Shown here: piece by piece, positions 1 through 6,900 of the stretch
How positions within the stretch are numbered: the first letter of the stretch is position 1
How the letters are laid out: each line of letters starts with the position of its first letter
Assembly: GCA_021802085.1 (NCBI GenBank)
Contig: JAKAAZ010000152.1
Location: 1 to 8,919 of the forward strand
Origin: Acidobacteriota bacterium
Lineage (GTDB): Bacteria > Acidobacteriota > Terriglobia > Terriglobales > Acidobacteriaceae
Reading direction: 5' to 3'
DNA length: 8,919 nt
Notes under the pieces: model-generated
Told to the model about the DNA's origin: nothing
Databases searched by the model: none
The model's input: the letters and a program-made list of their open reading frames with translations, nothing else
Translations under genes and position numbers: made by a program

Positions 1-794
1 TGCTCGGGCGTGGAGAAATCCCCGGCCAGGCCATTGCGGTTATTGACGATGATCTCGGGCTGGAGTTCGAACACCATTTGATTCATGCGCTCCGACTCCC
101 ATCCCTCCGGGGTAAGCGGCCAGTCCACGTCGTACCAGAGGATATCGATCTTGCCGTAGTTGGTCATCAACTCGCGGATCAGGCCGTGCGTGTAGGCGAC
201 AAATCTCTTTCTCGCTGCTTCATCCGTTTTGCATAGCGCGCCATCGGGATGGTGCCAGTCCATCAGAGAGTAATAGAAGCCAACTCGAAGACCTTCCGCA
301 CGTGCCGCATCCACATACTCCCGCACCAGGTCTCGACCGGGGCCTTGCCGCGGTGCGCAATAGTTCGTCAGTTTCGTGTCGAACATGCAAAAGCCTTCAT
401 GGTGCTTGGTCGTCATCACCATGTATTTCTGTCCGGCGCGTTTCGCCAGCTTCGCCCAGTCGCGCGCGGCGTTCGGCTTCGGGTGGAAATGCTGGGCCAT
501 CAACTCATATTGGGGAATTGGAATACCTTCCGCTTCCATTGCCCACTCATGCTGGCCCAGCACGCTGTACAGACCCCAATGGATGAACATGCCGAACTTC
601 GCCGGGTGCCACCACGCCATCCTCTGCGCACGGGTCGCCGCCTGCATCGCATCCGTGGCTGAAAATTCACTGTTGCCAGCCGGGGGCTGCGTCGCCGTCT
701 GGCCGAACGCTCCCGCGCCGGCAGAGTACGCCAGCGCAACCGCCGCGCCCATGTGCTTCAGAAATGATCGTCTGGAAACTGCGTCCATCTCCAT
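1..794 (-). CDS. alpha-L-fucosidase, GH29, Tat-exported (N-terminal part, cut by the left edge)
   Basis: Retaining exo-alpha-L-fucosidase that would release terminal L-fucose from glycans outside the cytoplasm. The first 264 residues are visible and the C-terminus runs off the window. The N-terminus holds a textbook twin-arginine signal (SRRSFLK, residues 7-13), followed by an Ala/Gly-rich hydrophobic stretch and a likely cleavage near residues 27-31. GH29 landmarks follow in order: KFGMFIHWG (66-74), KHHEGF (130-135, the paired His that contact fucose), YYSLMDWHHP (174-183) and DILWYD (217-222). Asp222 is the expected catalytic nucleophile by family comparison; the acid/base lies outside the window. 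I chose ATG 794 over in-frame ATG 788 because the ribosome-binding site AAGGGAGA ends 9 bases upstream of it. It is the last visible gene of the operon, 78 bases after the GH27 gene. Family call is firm; subfamily and linkage preference cannot be read from this part. Confidence 0.93.
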   Translation of the reverse strand, partial: MEMDAVSRRSFLKHMGAAVALAYSAGAGAFGQTATQPPAGNSEFSATDAMQAATRAQRMAWWHPAKFGMFIHWGLYSVLGQHEWAMEAEGIPIPQYELMAQHFHPKPNAARDWAKLAKRAGQKYMVMTTKHHEGFCMFDTKLTNYCAPRQGPGRDLVREYVDAARAEGLRVGFYYSLMDWHHPDGALCKTDEAARKRFVAYTHGLIRELMTNYGKIDILWYDVDWPLTPEGWESERMNQMVFELQPEIIVNNRNGLAGDFSTPE

Positions 795-803
795 GATGTA
801 GTT

Positions 804-811
804 TCTCCCTT
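804..811 (-). promoter_or_regulatory. ribosome-binding site of the GH29 gene
   Basis: The minus strand reads AAGGGAGA, 9 bases before ATG 794. It decides between the two in-frame ATGs at 794 and 788, the second of which would have a 15-base spacer. Confidence 0.6.
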
Positions 812-872
812 CGTCGTTTGCACGCGCCGCCCCTTCCAGTTCAAGGCCAACGGTTGCAGATAGCAGCACGCC

Positions 873-2210
873 TTACTCTACCCGATACAGCACCGAGGCG
901 TGAGGCGCCAGAGTGACTCTCACTCCACTCGATGTGCCAAGGTTCTTGTGCAGCCACAGATCGCGCGAGGCATGTTTGCCAGCGGGAAGCCCAAGATCCA
1001 GCCATGTGTAATTCATGTCGAGCGGCGCGTCGCTCACGTTGAACAGCGCGACGTATTCGCCTTGCGCGGAAGTGGCTTGCGCGGTCCACACCCAGATCTT
1101 CGGCGTTGGCATCGACCCTTTGTTGCCGGTGGAATGCTGGTCGACGGCAATCACCTCGCGGTTGGTGAGCAACGCCTCGGTCGCGCCGTCCATACGGGTG
1201 AGGTTTGCCCCCAGAACCAGCGGCGAATGCGCAATCGACCAGAGCGTGAACACCGTACGCATCTCGTCTGCGGTCAAACGCGACTGGCGCGCCTGCTGCC
1301 AGCCAGGATGTGGTCCGAGCCAACCGAAGGGCAGCATGTCCGCATCTGGCCAATGGCCCGGGCCGGCATAGCGCTCCCATTGCGACAGCAATTGGAATTG
1401 ATGCAAGACGCTTTGCGGAAAACCCTTCGACGTATTGTCGCGATCCCATATATCCCAAAAGTCATCTGAGATGCGCCACATTTGCGCCTGTGTCGTCACA
1501 TCGGCGGCATCTTCCAGCGGTGTCGGGCCGGGCGACAGGCTCAACACGATGGGTCTTCCCGACTTTTTGAGCGCGGCGCTCATCATGTGAACTTCATCTT
1601 TTTTGTAAGGCTGCGAGATGCAGTCCACTTTGACGAAATCGACGCCCCAACTCGCATAGAGCTTCGCAATGGAGTCGTAAAAGGCCTGACCGGCGGCATT
1701 GTTCTTGACGCCGTAGTTGTCGTGATTCCATCTGCATGTGTCGGAGGTGTCGGCGGCATCGGCGGCGTGGTAGCTCGACCCTGCGATGGGCAGATTGCGC
1801 TCAACCGCCTGCCTGGGGATTCCTCGGATAATGTGAATGCCAAACTTGAGTCCGAGCGAATGGGCGTAGCCTGCGAGCGAACTGAATCCGCGATCCTGGT
1901 CGGCAGAAGGGAAGCGGTCGACCGCGGGAATGTAGCGCCCGTTCGCGTCGAGCGTATAGCCTTGATCGGCCTGGTTCGGATGGGCGAGATACCAACCTTC
2001 ATCAATTACCACATAACGCCAGCCGCTGGATTTCAGGTGCGCGTTGAACCAGTCCACATTTTGCTTGAACTCGGACTCGGTGATCGTCAGCCCATAGGAG
2101 TCCCAGCTATTCCAGCCCATCGGCGGGGTGGTTGCAAGCTGGGCAATCGATACGGATGCGAGAGCAATCAGGATTGCTCCAACGAAGGAAAACTTTCGTA
2201 CGATCTGCAT
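873..2210 (-). CDS. secreted GH27 glycosidase (alpha-galactosidase or beta-L-arabinopyranosidase)
   Basis: Retaining (beta/alpha)8-barrel glycosidase of family GH27, 445 residues from the chosen start. Residues 1-24 form a Sec signal peptide (MQIVRK, a hydrophobic core, then SIAQ). Family motifs: TPPMGWNSWDSYG (28-40), VVIDEGWY (67-74), GLKFGIH (120-126), FVKVDC (192-197, nucleophile Asp196), WRISDDFWD (245-253, acid/base Asp250 by alignment with WRTTGDIED-type motifs), GPGHWPDADML (283-293), and a C-terminal beta domain from about 370. The usual alpha-galactosidase Asp-Asp pair is Asp70-Glu71 here, and the segment after GIH reads IIRGIPRQAV, a form I recall from the beta-L-arabinopyranosidase (Abp-like) branch. 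Specificity is therefore open. The frame also opens at TTG 2288, which overlaps the fucP stop codon, but ATG 2210 is preferred because it gives a proper signal peptide. No good ribosome-binding site precedes ATG 2210. It is followed at 78 bases by the GH29 gene. Confidence 0.9.
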   Translation of the reverse strand: MQIVRKFSFVGAILIALASVSIAQLATTPPMGWNSWDSYGLTITESEFKQNVDWFNAHLKSSGWRYVVIDEGWYLAHPNQADQGYTLDANGRYIPAVDRFPSADQDRGFSSLAGYAHSLGLKFGIHIIRGIPRQAVERNLPIAGSSYHAADAADTSDTCRWNHDNYGVKNNAAGQAFYDSIAKLYASWGVDFVKVDCISQPYKKDEVHMMSAALKKSGRPIVLSLSPGPTPLEDAADVTTQAQMWRISDDFWDIWDRDNTSKGFPQSVLHQFQLLSQWERYAGPGHWPDADMLPFGWLGPHPGWQQARQSRLTADEMRTVFTLWSIAHSPLVLGANLTRMDGATEALLTNREVIAVDQHSTGNKGSMPTPKIWVWTAQATSAQGEYVALFNVSDAPLDMNYTWLDLGLPAGKHASRDLWLHKNLGTSSGVRVTLAPHASVLYRVE

Positions 2211-2284
2211 CGGGGGACAGAGTTGTTTCCGGATGAATGCAGCGCACCGTCGGCCCGTGAGTCGCTGCTTACATGACGTCCCGT

Positions 2285-3622
2285 TCAAGCGACATCACCG
2301 TCAGACGCACCTGGTCTGGGAGGAATGGCGGAGCCAAAGAACGCGTAGAGGGCAACTCCAACATAGGCGAGCAAGGGAACAATGTAGGCGAAAGCGATGT
2401 TGTGCGATACCTCTGAAACGAACCCCATCGTCGGCGTCAACACAGCGCCTCCGACGATTGCCATGACTATCAAGGATCCGCCAATTTTGGTATCGCGGCC
2501 AAGGCCTCGAATGCCGAGAGCAAAGATGGTTGGGTACATGACGGACATGAAAAAGCTGGTCGCAAAAATGGCCCAAAGCCCCATCCAGCCGGGGAATTCC
2601 ATGGCGACAGCAAGCAGTGCGATATTCACCAGGCCGTAGATACCCATCAGGATATGCGGCTCCACATATCGCATCAACACAGATGATGCAAATCTCCCCG
2701 CGCCAAAAGCAAGCAGCGTTCCAGTCAATAGATAACCGGCGGTCTTCTCCGGCTGATGCGTAAAGGTCTCGATATATTGGATGAAATAACTCCAGCTACA
2801 GACCTGTGCGCCGACATAGAGGAACTGTGCGACGATCGCCAGAAGGAAATGAGGAAAGCGCAACAACTCCTTGAAGCTGCCATGGTTCTCACTGGGGGTT
2901 TCATGCTCAGTGGCGAAGGTTGGAAATTTGGCGCGAGCGATCAAGATGGCCCAGAAGAATGCGATGGCTCCAATCACGACATACGGCGTCACGACCCGCA
3001 TGGTTTCCCGGTGGAGGTATGCGTGGTAGGTATGGAGCGCCTGCATGTGGGCAATCTGCTGAGGGTCCAGCTCAATTCCGGAAAAAATAAACACCGTGCC
3101 GATCAGGACGCCGCAGACCGACCCCAGGGGGTTGAAGGCTTGGGCGAAATTGAGCCGGCGGGCCGCGCTTTCCGGATCGCCCAACTGCGCGGCGAATGGA
3201 TTCGATGCCGTCTCCAGAAAGGCGAGCCCGCTGGCAATGACAAACAGAGCGAACAGGAAAAAAGAATAGCGGCCAACCAAGGCCGCCGGCCAGAAGAGAA
3301 ACGATCCGGCACCGAATAAGAGGAGACCTGTGATGAAACCCAGCTTGTAGCCGAATTTGCGCATGAGCAGCGCCGCCGGCGTGGCCAGCAAAAAGTAGCC
3401 CATATAGAAGGCAGACTGCACCAGGCCAGCCTGAAAGCGCGAGATGGCAAACGACGTCATGAACTGACGTATCAGGACATCGTTCAGATTGTTGGGAACA
3501 CCCCACAGGAAAAACAGGCCCGCCACCAGAAAGAACTGCAGGCCCATTCCATGCGGGATCAGCGGGTGCTGTGCGTGCGGGTTGTCGGTTGTTTTCTCGG
3601 TTGCTACAGAAGGCACCAGCAT
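2285..3622 (-). CDS. fucP: L-fucose:H+ symporter, FucP-type MFS permease
   Basis: Inner-membrane proton-coupled sugar importer of the major facilitator superfamily, 445 residues (E. coli FucP has 438), with about 12 hydrophobic segments. The first helix region reads FFLWGVPNNLNDVLI (residues 37-51), almost the same as E. coli FucP. Its Asp48 corresponds to E. coli Asp46, which drives proton coupling. FLETASNPF (135-143) carries Glu137, matching E. coli Glu135. NFAQAFN (158-164) supplies Gln161 and Asn164, matching the sugar-site Gln159 and Asn162. All four are offset by exactly two residues, so the functional site looks intact. The ATG at 3622 has GGGAGGA 11 bases upstream. It sits between the catabolic enzymes and the two exported hydrolases, which fits import of the fucose they release. 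Related FucP-family members carry glucose or galactose, but the context and site residues favour fucose. Confidence 0.92.
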   Translation of the reverse strand: MLVPSVATEKTTDNPHAQHPLIPHGMGLQFFLVAGLFFLWGVPNNLNDVLIRQFMTSFAISRFQAGLVQSAFYMGYFLLATPAALLMRKFGYKLGFITGLLLFGAGSFLFWPAALVGRYSFFLFALFVIASGLAFLETASNPFAAQLGDPESAARRLNFAQAFNPLGSVCGVLIGTVFIFSGIELDPQQIAHMQALHTYHAYLHRETMRVVTPYVVIGAIAFFWAILIARAKFPTFATEHETPSENHGSFKELLRFPHFLLAIVAQFLYVGAQVCSWSYFIQYIETFTHQPEKTAGYLLTGTLLAFGAGRFASSVLMRYVEPHILMGIYGLVNIALLAVAMEFPGWMGLWAIFATSFFMSVMYPTIFALGIRGLGRDTKIGGSLIVMAIVGGAVLTPTMGFVSEVSHNIAFAYIVPLLAYVGVALYAFFGSAIPPRPGASDGDVA

Positions 3623-3633
3623 TGCGGGCGACG

Positions 3634-3640
3634 TCCTCCC
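3634..3640 (-). promoter_or_regulatory. ribosome-binding site of fucP
   Basis: The minus strand reads GGGAGGA, 11 bases before ATG 3622, a slightly long but usable spacing. It lies in the 55-base gap after the aldehyde dehydrogenase gene. Confidence 0.55.
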
Positions 3641-3677
3641 GACACCACTGTATCTGTTCTTTTCATTATTGGCACGT

Positions 3678-5183
3678 TCAGCTCTTGTTGTTGTCCGATA
3701 TCTGCTGCTCCGTCGTGGAAGAAGCCTTATTCTTCCAGTCGTAATTCATGTAGACGACGTGGGTCTGCAGATATTCTTCCAGTCCGTGTTTGCCGTCCGC
3801 GCCGCCAATGCCCGATTTGCGCCAGCCCGCGTGAAAGCCCTGCATGGCCTCGAAATTCTCGCGATTGACATAGGTTTCGCCAAATCTTATTTCGTTGCAC
3901 GCGCGCATCGCGACGTCCAGACTGCGGGTGTAAATCGAGGACGTAAGTCCATACTGGCAGTCGTTGGCATCCTCAATGGCCTCATCCAGGTCTTTGAAGG
4001 TTGTGATGGGAAGGACCGGGCCGAAGACTTCCTGCTGCATAATCTGCGTGTCCTGCTTGCAGTGGGTCAGCACGGTTGGAGGATAGAAGTGTCCTTTGCG
4101 GCCCGAGTATTTCTTGCCACCGCAGAGCAGTTCCGCACCCTCCTTGACCGCAGTCTGAACGGCGCGGTCGACGGACTCCATCTGCGCTTGGCTGACCATC
4201 GGGCCCATTTCGGTATCTTTCTGGAAGGGGTCCCCGACCACGGTCTTTTCCATCGCCCTGGTGATCCTTTCGATAAATCCGTCCGCAATGGATTCCTGCA
4301 CGTAGACGCGCTCGGCACAGTTGCAGACCTGCCCGGTGTTGATAATGCGCGAAGCACGAATCGACTTCACGGCCAGGTCCAGGTCGGCATCCTGCATAAC
4401 GATGGCGGGCGCCTTCCCGCCAAGTTCCAGGGACACCTTGGTTACATTGTCCGCAGCCGCGCGCATCACCGCGATCCCGCCCTCGACGCTGCCGGTGAGA
4501 CTTACCATCCCGACCTTGGGATGACGGGCCAGTCCGTCTCCCACGACGGAACCTTTGCCCGAGACAAGATTGAAGACGCCTTTGGGCAAAGATGATTTTG
4601 CGACAATCTTGGCAAACTCAAATGCGTTGTTAGGCGTTTCGCTGCTCGGCTTAATGACGATCGTGTTTCCCGTGACCAAGGCCGGGGCCATCTTGCGAAC
4701 GATCAGGAAGAAGGGGAAGTTCCATGGAAGGATGCCCGCGATGACGCCGATAGGGTGCTTGTACAGCAGAATGTTTTCTCCGCGGCGATCGCTCTGGATA
4801 ATCTCGCCTTCGTAACGGCGGGCGAACTCCGCCATATAGTCGATGTAGTCGGCGGAGAAGTCCACTTCCACCTCAGCCAAGGACAGGATCTTTCCCTGCT
4901 CTTCGGTGATGGTGCGCGCCAGGTGCTCGCGGTCTGCGCGGATGGCCTGTGCTATTTCGCGCAGGTATCCAGCACGCTCGATGGCGGCCAACTGGCTCCA
5001 GCTCTTTTGCGCCTTTTCCGCAGCCAGGATGGCTGCATTCACGTCCTCCAATGTCCCGCTGGGAACCTCGGAAATAACTTCTTCCGTTGTGGGATTGATA
5101 ACGGGGATTGTCTTTGTCGAGGCTACCAGCTCGCCATCGATCAACATCTGGTGCCGAGGAATTGTCGTTACTGTGCCGTGCAT
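3678..5183 (-). CDS. aldA: lactaldehyde dehydrogenase, AldA type
   Basis: NAD-dependent aldehyde dehydrogenase of 501 residues that would oxidise L-lactaldehyde, the aldolase product of fucose breakdown, to L-lactate in the cytosol. It resembles E. coli AldA over its whole length, with long shared blocks: AEVEVDFSADYIDYMAEFAR (103-122), GILPWNFPFFLI (150-161), and a C-terminal run from NRENFEAMQGFHAGWRKSG onward. Expected catalytic residues are present: oxyanion Asn155, cofactor-site Lys178, general base Glu253 in LELGGK, and nucleophile Cys287 in NTGQVCNCAERV. It is about 20 residues longer than E. coli AldA, mainly from a hydrophilic Ser/Thr/Gln/Asn tail after residue 481. The tail lacks the regular hydrophobic spacing of an encapsulation peptide. 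The ATG at 5183 has AGGAGG 8 bases upstream. The gene lies 57 bases after the isomerase and 55 before fucP. This is the hydrolytic type, not the CoA-acylating PduP type. Confidence 0.93.
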   Translation of the reverse strand: MHGTVTTIPRHQMLIDGELVASTKTIPVINPTTEEVISEVPSGTLEDVNAAILAAEKAQKSWSQLAAIERAGYLREIAQAIRADREHLARTITEEQGKILSLAEVEVDFSADYIDYMAEFARRYEGEIIQSDRRGENILLYKHPIGVIAGILPWNFPFFLIVRKMAPALVTGNTIVIKPSSETPNNAFEFAKIVAKSSLPKGVFNLVSGKGSVVGDGLARHPKVGMVSLTGSVEGGIAVMRAAADNVTKVSLELGGKAPAIVMQDADLDLAVKSIRASRIINTGQVCNCAERVYVQESIADGFIERITRAMEKTVVGDPFQKDTEMGPMVSQAQMESVDRAVQTAVKEGAELLCGGKKYSGRKGHFYPPTVLTHCKQDTQIMQQEVFGPVLPITTFKDLDEAIEDANDCQYGLTSSIYTRSLDVAMRACNEIRFGETYVNRENFEAMQGFHAGWRKSGIGGADGKHGLEEYLQTHVVYMNYDWKNKASSTTEQQISDNNKS

Positions 5184-5191
5184 GGATTGTT

Positions 5192-5197
5192 CCTCCT
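5192..5197 (-). promoter_or_regulatory. ribosome-binding site of aldA
   Basis: A perfect AGGAGG on the minus strand, 8 bases before ATG 5183. It is the strongest translation signal in the window and fixes the aldA start. Confidence 0.75.
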
Positions 5198-5240
5198 GTA
5201 TTCAGATTGCGTTATTTGTCCTTGCGCCGCGGAGCACCGA

Positions 5241-6881
5241 TCAAACTCCGCAGAGATGTACCTTGACTCCCAGCTCCGCGAACATGGCCGCCTTGGCCGC
5301 CAACGCCTGGTCGGCGATCTGACGCGTGGGGGCGTAGGCGACGTTCAAGTGATTGGCCCGATGCCTGGCCATGAATTGATCGCGCGTAATGCCATGGAGC
5401 AGGGCATGCATGATGGGCCATTGCGTGGTGACCGCCTTCCATCGGCGCTCGGTTTCCTCCGCCGGCAGTTCGATGGCGGTGGCGCGACCCAGATCGACGT
5501 GCAATTGATTTCCTTCTACAAACACCCGGCTCCAGACTACGTGCCCGGGTTTGCAGATGCCTTTCAGCGTACCGCCTCCCAGGCGAAAGTACATGGGAGG
5601 CTGGCGCTCGCTGATCGCTCCCCGATAGCCGCCGGTGAAATGCGAGGCCGGGGCCGCGCCCGAAATTTGAAACAGCCAGACAAAGTCGTCGACGCCTTGT
5701 CCAGTATAGTGTTCTCCCCAGCGAACATCGTGCAGGGTGGTGGCTGGATCGAGGTGCATCGCCGTCCAGATGCGATTGGTCACCAGCGAGTCCAACCCGG
5801 CGCATTCATCCACTTCATTGAAGTGCGGCAGCGGTTTCCCTGCGTACAGCTCGTTGCCGTTCTTGTCGAAGACGGGCGGCCGCTCCACATTGTTCAGCAG
5901 ACCCTCGACCAGGTCCGAGGCCGGAGCCATGTCCTTCAAGCCCTGCTGGTACTGGATTCCAATCGCATCGCATCCAAAATCGTTCGCAATCCGGACCGCC
6001 GCGATATACATTTTGCATTGTTCCAGGATCTGTTTGTCCGTCAGGTCGGTCTCTTCCTTCGTCCCCGTGACGAAGGTGACCCCATGCTGGTCCAGCCAGG
6101 CGCGAACTGTCTGCGCTTCGGCGTCGGGAATTATGCGCATGGCGGCGACCAGCGCCGACTGACTCAGCCGCTCTTTGTAGACGCCAGCGGGATTCAGCAG
6201 ATAGTCCTCAACGATGGCGTTGTACATTCCCATGCAGCCCTCATCGAAGACGCCGAGGATTGCTTTCCTCGACTTGAGTTGTTGCGCCAGCGCGGCGCCC
6301 AGTTCCTTTTCCGGCTTTGAAAGCGAGGACGAATCCAACGCGTGTACATGACTCAAATCGTGATCGATCTTCCCCTCGCGAAGCCATTGCCGCAACCCTT
6401 TGCGAAAGAATTCATCGTCGAAGTCCTTGCTCCAGATCGTGCTGAATTTCACCCCGGTCTTGTGCAGACTTCCATTCAGGTTCAGCATTCCCACCAGGCC
6501 AGGCCATTGTCCCGACCAATTCGCGATGGTCAGGATGGGGCCTCGATGACCGATCAGGCCCGCCAGGACGTGATTGCTGTACTGCCAGACTGCTTCCGCA
6601 ACTACGAGCGGCGCTTGCGGGTCGATCCCCTCAAAAACATCCATGCCCATGCGCTGACTCGAAATAAAGCCGTGCTTCAGATCTTCACGGTAAGGGTGGG
6701 CGCGGCGCAGATCGATGCCTTCCGCTTGGAACGCCTCGGTGAGCTTCTTTTCCAACTGTGCCTGTGCGGGCCAGCAGACTTCGTTTGCGGACTGGCGCAG
6801 ATCTCCGCTGGCGATGAGCAATACTTCGTTGGTTGCGACAGGCTTCGGGATTTCCAGGATCGGCAGTGCGTAGGTCGACAT
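5241..6881 (-). CDS. L-fucose isomerase-like protein
   Basis: Probable cytosolic ketol isomerase turning L-fucose into L-fuculose, the first intracellular step. From ATG 6881 it has 546 residues, against 591 for E. coli FucI, and overall similarity to that enzyme is low. Three regions match the FucI fold: CMGMYNAIVEDYLL (216-229) resembles the E. coli SMGIAGSIVDHNF region; NEVDEC...HDVRW (355-388) supplies Glu359 (or Glu356) and Asp385 as likely Mn ligands matching Glu337 and Asp361; RANH (508-511) ends in His511, matching His528. The frame stays open to ATG 6953 inside the kinase gene, but ATG 6881 has AAGGAG 5 bases upstream and begins 19 bases after the kinase stop. Neighbours (kinase before, AldA after, FucP and fucosidase downstream) support fucose as substrate. 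FucI enzymes usually also accept D-arabinose. A related specificity remains possible. Confidence 0.8.
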   Translation of the reverse strand: MSTYALPILEIPKPVATNEVLLIASGDLRQSANEVCWPAQAQLEKKLTEAFQAEGIDLRRAHPYREDLKHGFISSQRMGMDVFEGIDPQAPLVVAEAVWQYSNHVLAGLIGHRGPILTIANWSGQWPGLVGMLNLNGSLHKTGVKFSTIWSKDFDDEFFRKGLRQWLREGKIDHDLSHVHALDSSSLSKPEKELGAALAQQLKSRKAILGVFDEGCMGMYNAIVEDYLLNPAGVYKERLSQSALVAAMRIIPDAEAQTVRAWLDQHGVTFVTGTKEETDLTDKQILEQCKMYIAAVRIANDFGCDAIGIQYQQGLKDMAPASDLVEGLLNNVERPPVFDKNGNELYAGKPLPHFNEVDECAGLDSLVTNRIWTAMHLDPATTLHDVRWGEHYTGQGVDDFVWLFQISGAAPASHFTGGYRGAISERQPPMYFRLGGGTLKGICKPGHVVWSRVFVEGNQLHVDLGRATAIELPAEETERRWKAVTTQWPIMHALLHGITRDQFMARHRANHLNVAYAPTRQIADQALAAKAAMFAELGVKVHLCGV

Positions 6882-6886
6882 CAGTT

Positions 6887-6892
6887 CTCCTT
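6887..6892 (-). promoter_or_regulatory. ribosome-binding site deciding the isomerase start
   Basis: AAGGAG on the minus strand, 5 bases before ATG 6881 in the 19-base gap after the kinase stop. It argues against the longer in-frame start at 6953. Confidence 0.75.
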
Positions 6893-6900
6893 TTTCCAAT

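Noticed and set aside
2229..2260. Imperfect inverted repeat (CAGCG...CGCTG) between fucP and the GH27 gene as a terminator
   Set aside because: The stem is short and interrupted and no T run follows, so it does not support a terminator call.
1482..2276. 264-codon plus-strand open frame opposite the GH27 gene
   Set aside because: Shadow of the GH27 reading frame; the minus-strand protein has all the family motifs.
2211..2288. TTG 2288 as start of the GH27 gene, overlapping the fucP stop as TTGA
   Set aside because: It would put 26 mostly polar and basic residues before an evident signal peptide that begins at ATG 2210.
2275..3636. The word GACGTCC in both the GH27 leader (2275-2281) and the fucP leader (3630-3636) as a shared operator
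   Set aside because: Seven bases shared twice in GC-rich DNA is expected by chance, and the other gene gaps lack it.
3678..3740. Extra C-terminal tail of AldA as an encapsulation peptide
   Set aside because: The tail is hydrophilic (Ser, Thr, Gln, Asn, Lys) and lacks the regular hydrophobic spacing of an amphipathic helix.
3489..4595. 368-codon plus-strand open frame opposite fucP and aldA
   Set aside because: Antisense to conserved coding sequence on both sides of the gene junction, with no family motif.
4755..6320. 521-codon open frame on the plus strand opposite aldA and the isomerase
   Set aside because: It lies antisense to two clearly conserved enzymes, spans their junction, and its translation shows no recognisable domain. 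Long antisense frames are common opposite GC-rich genes.
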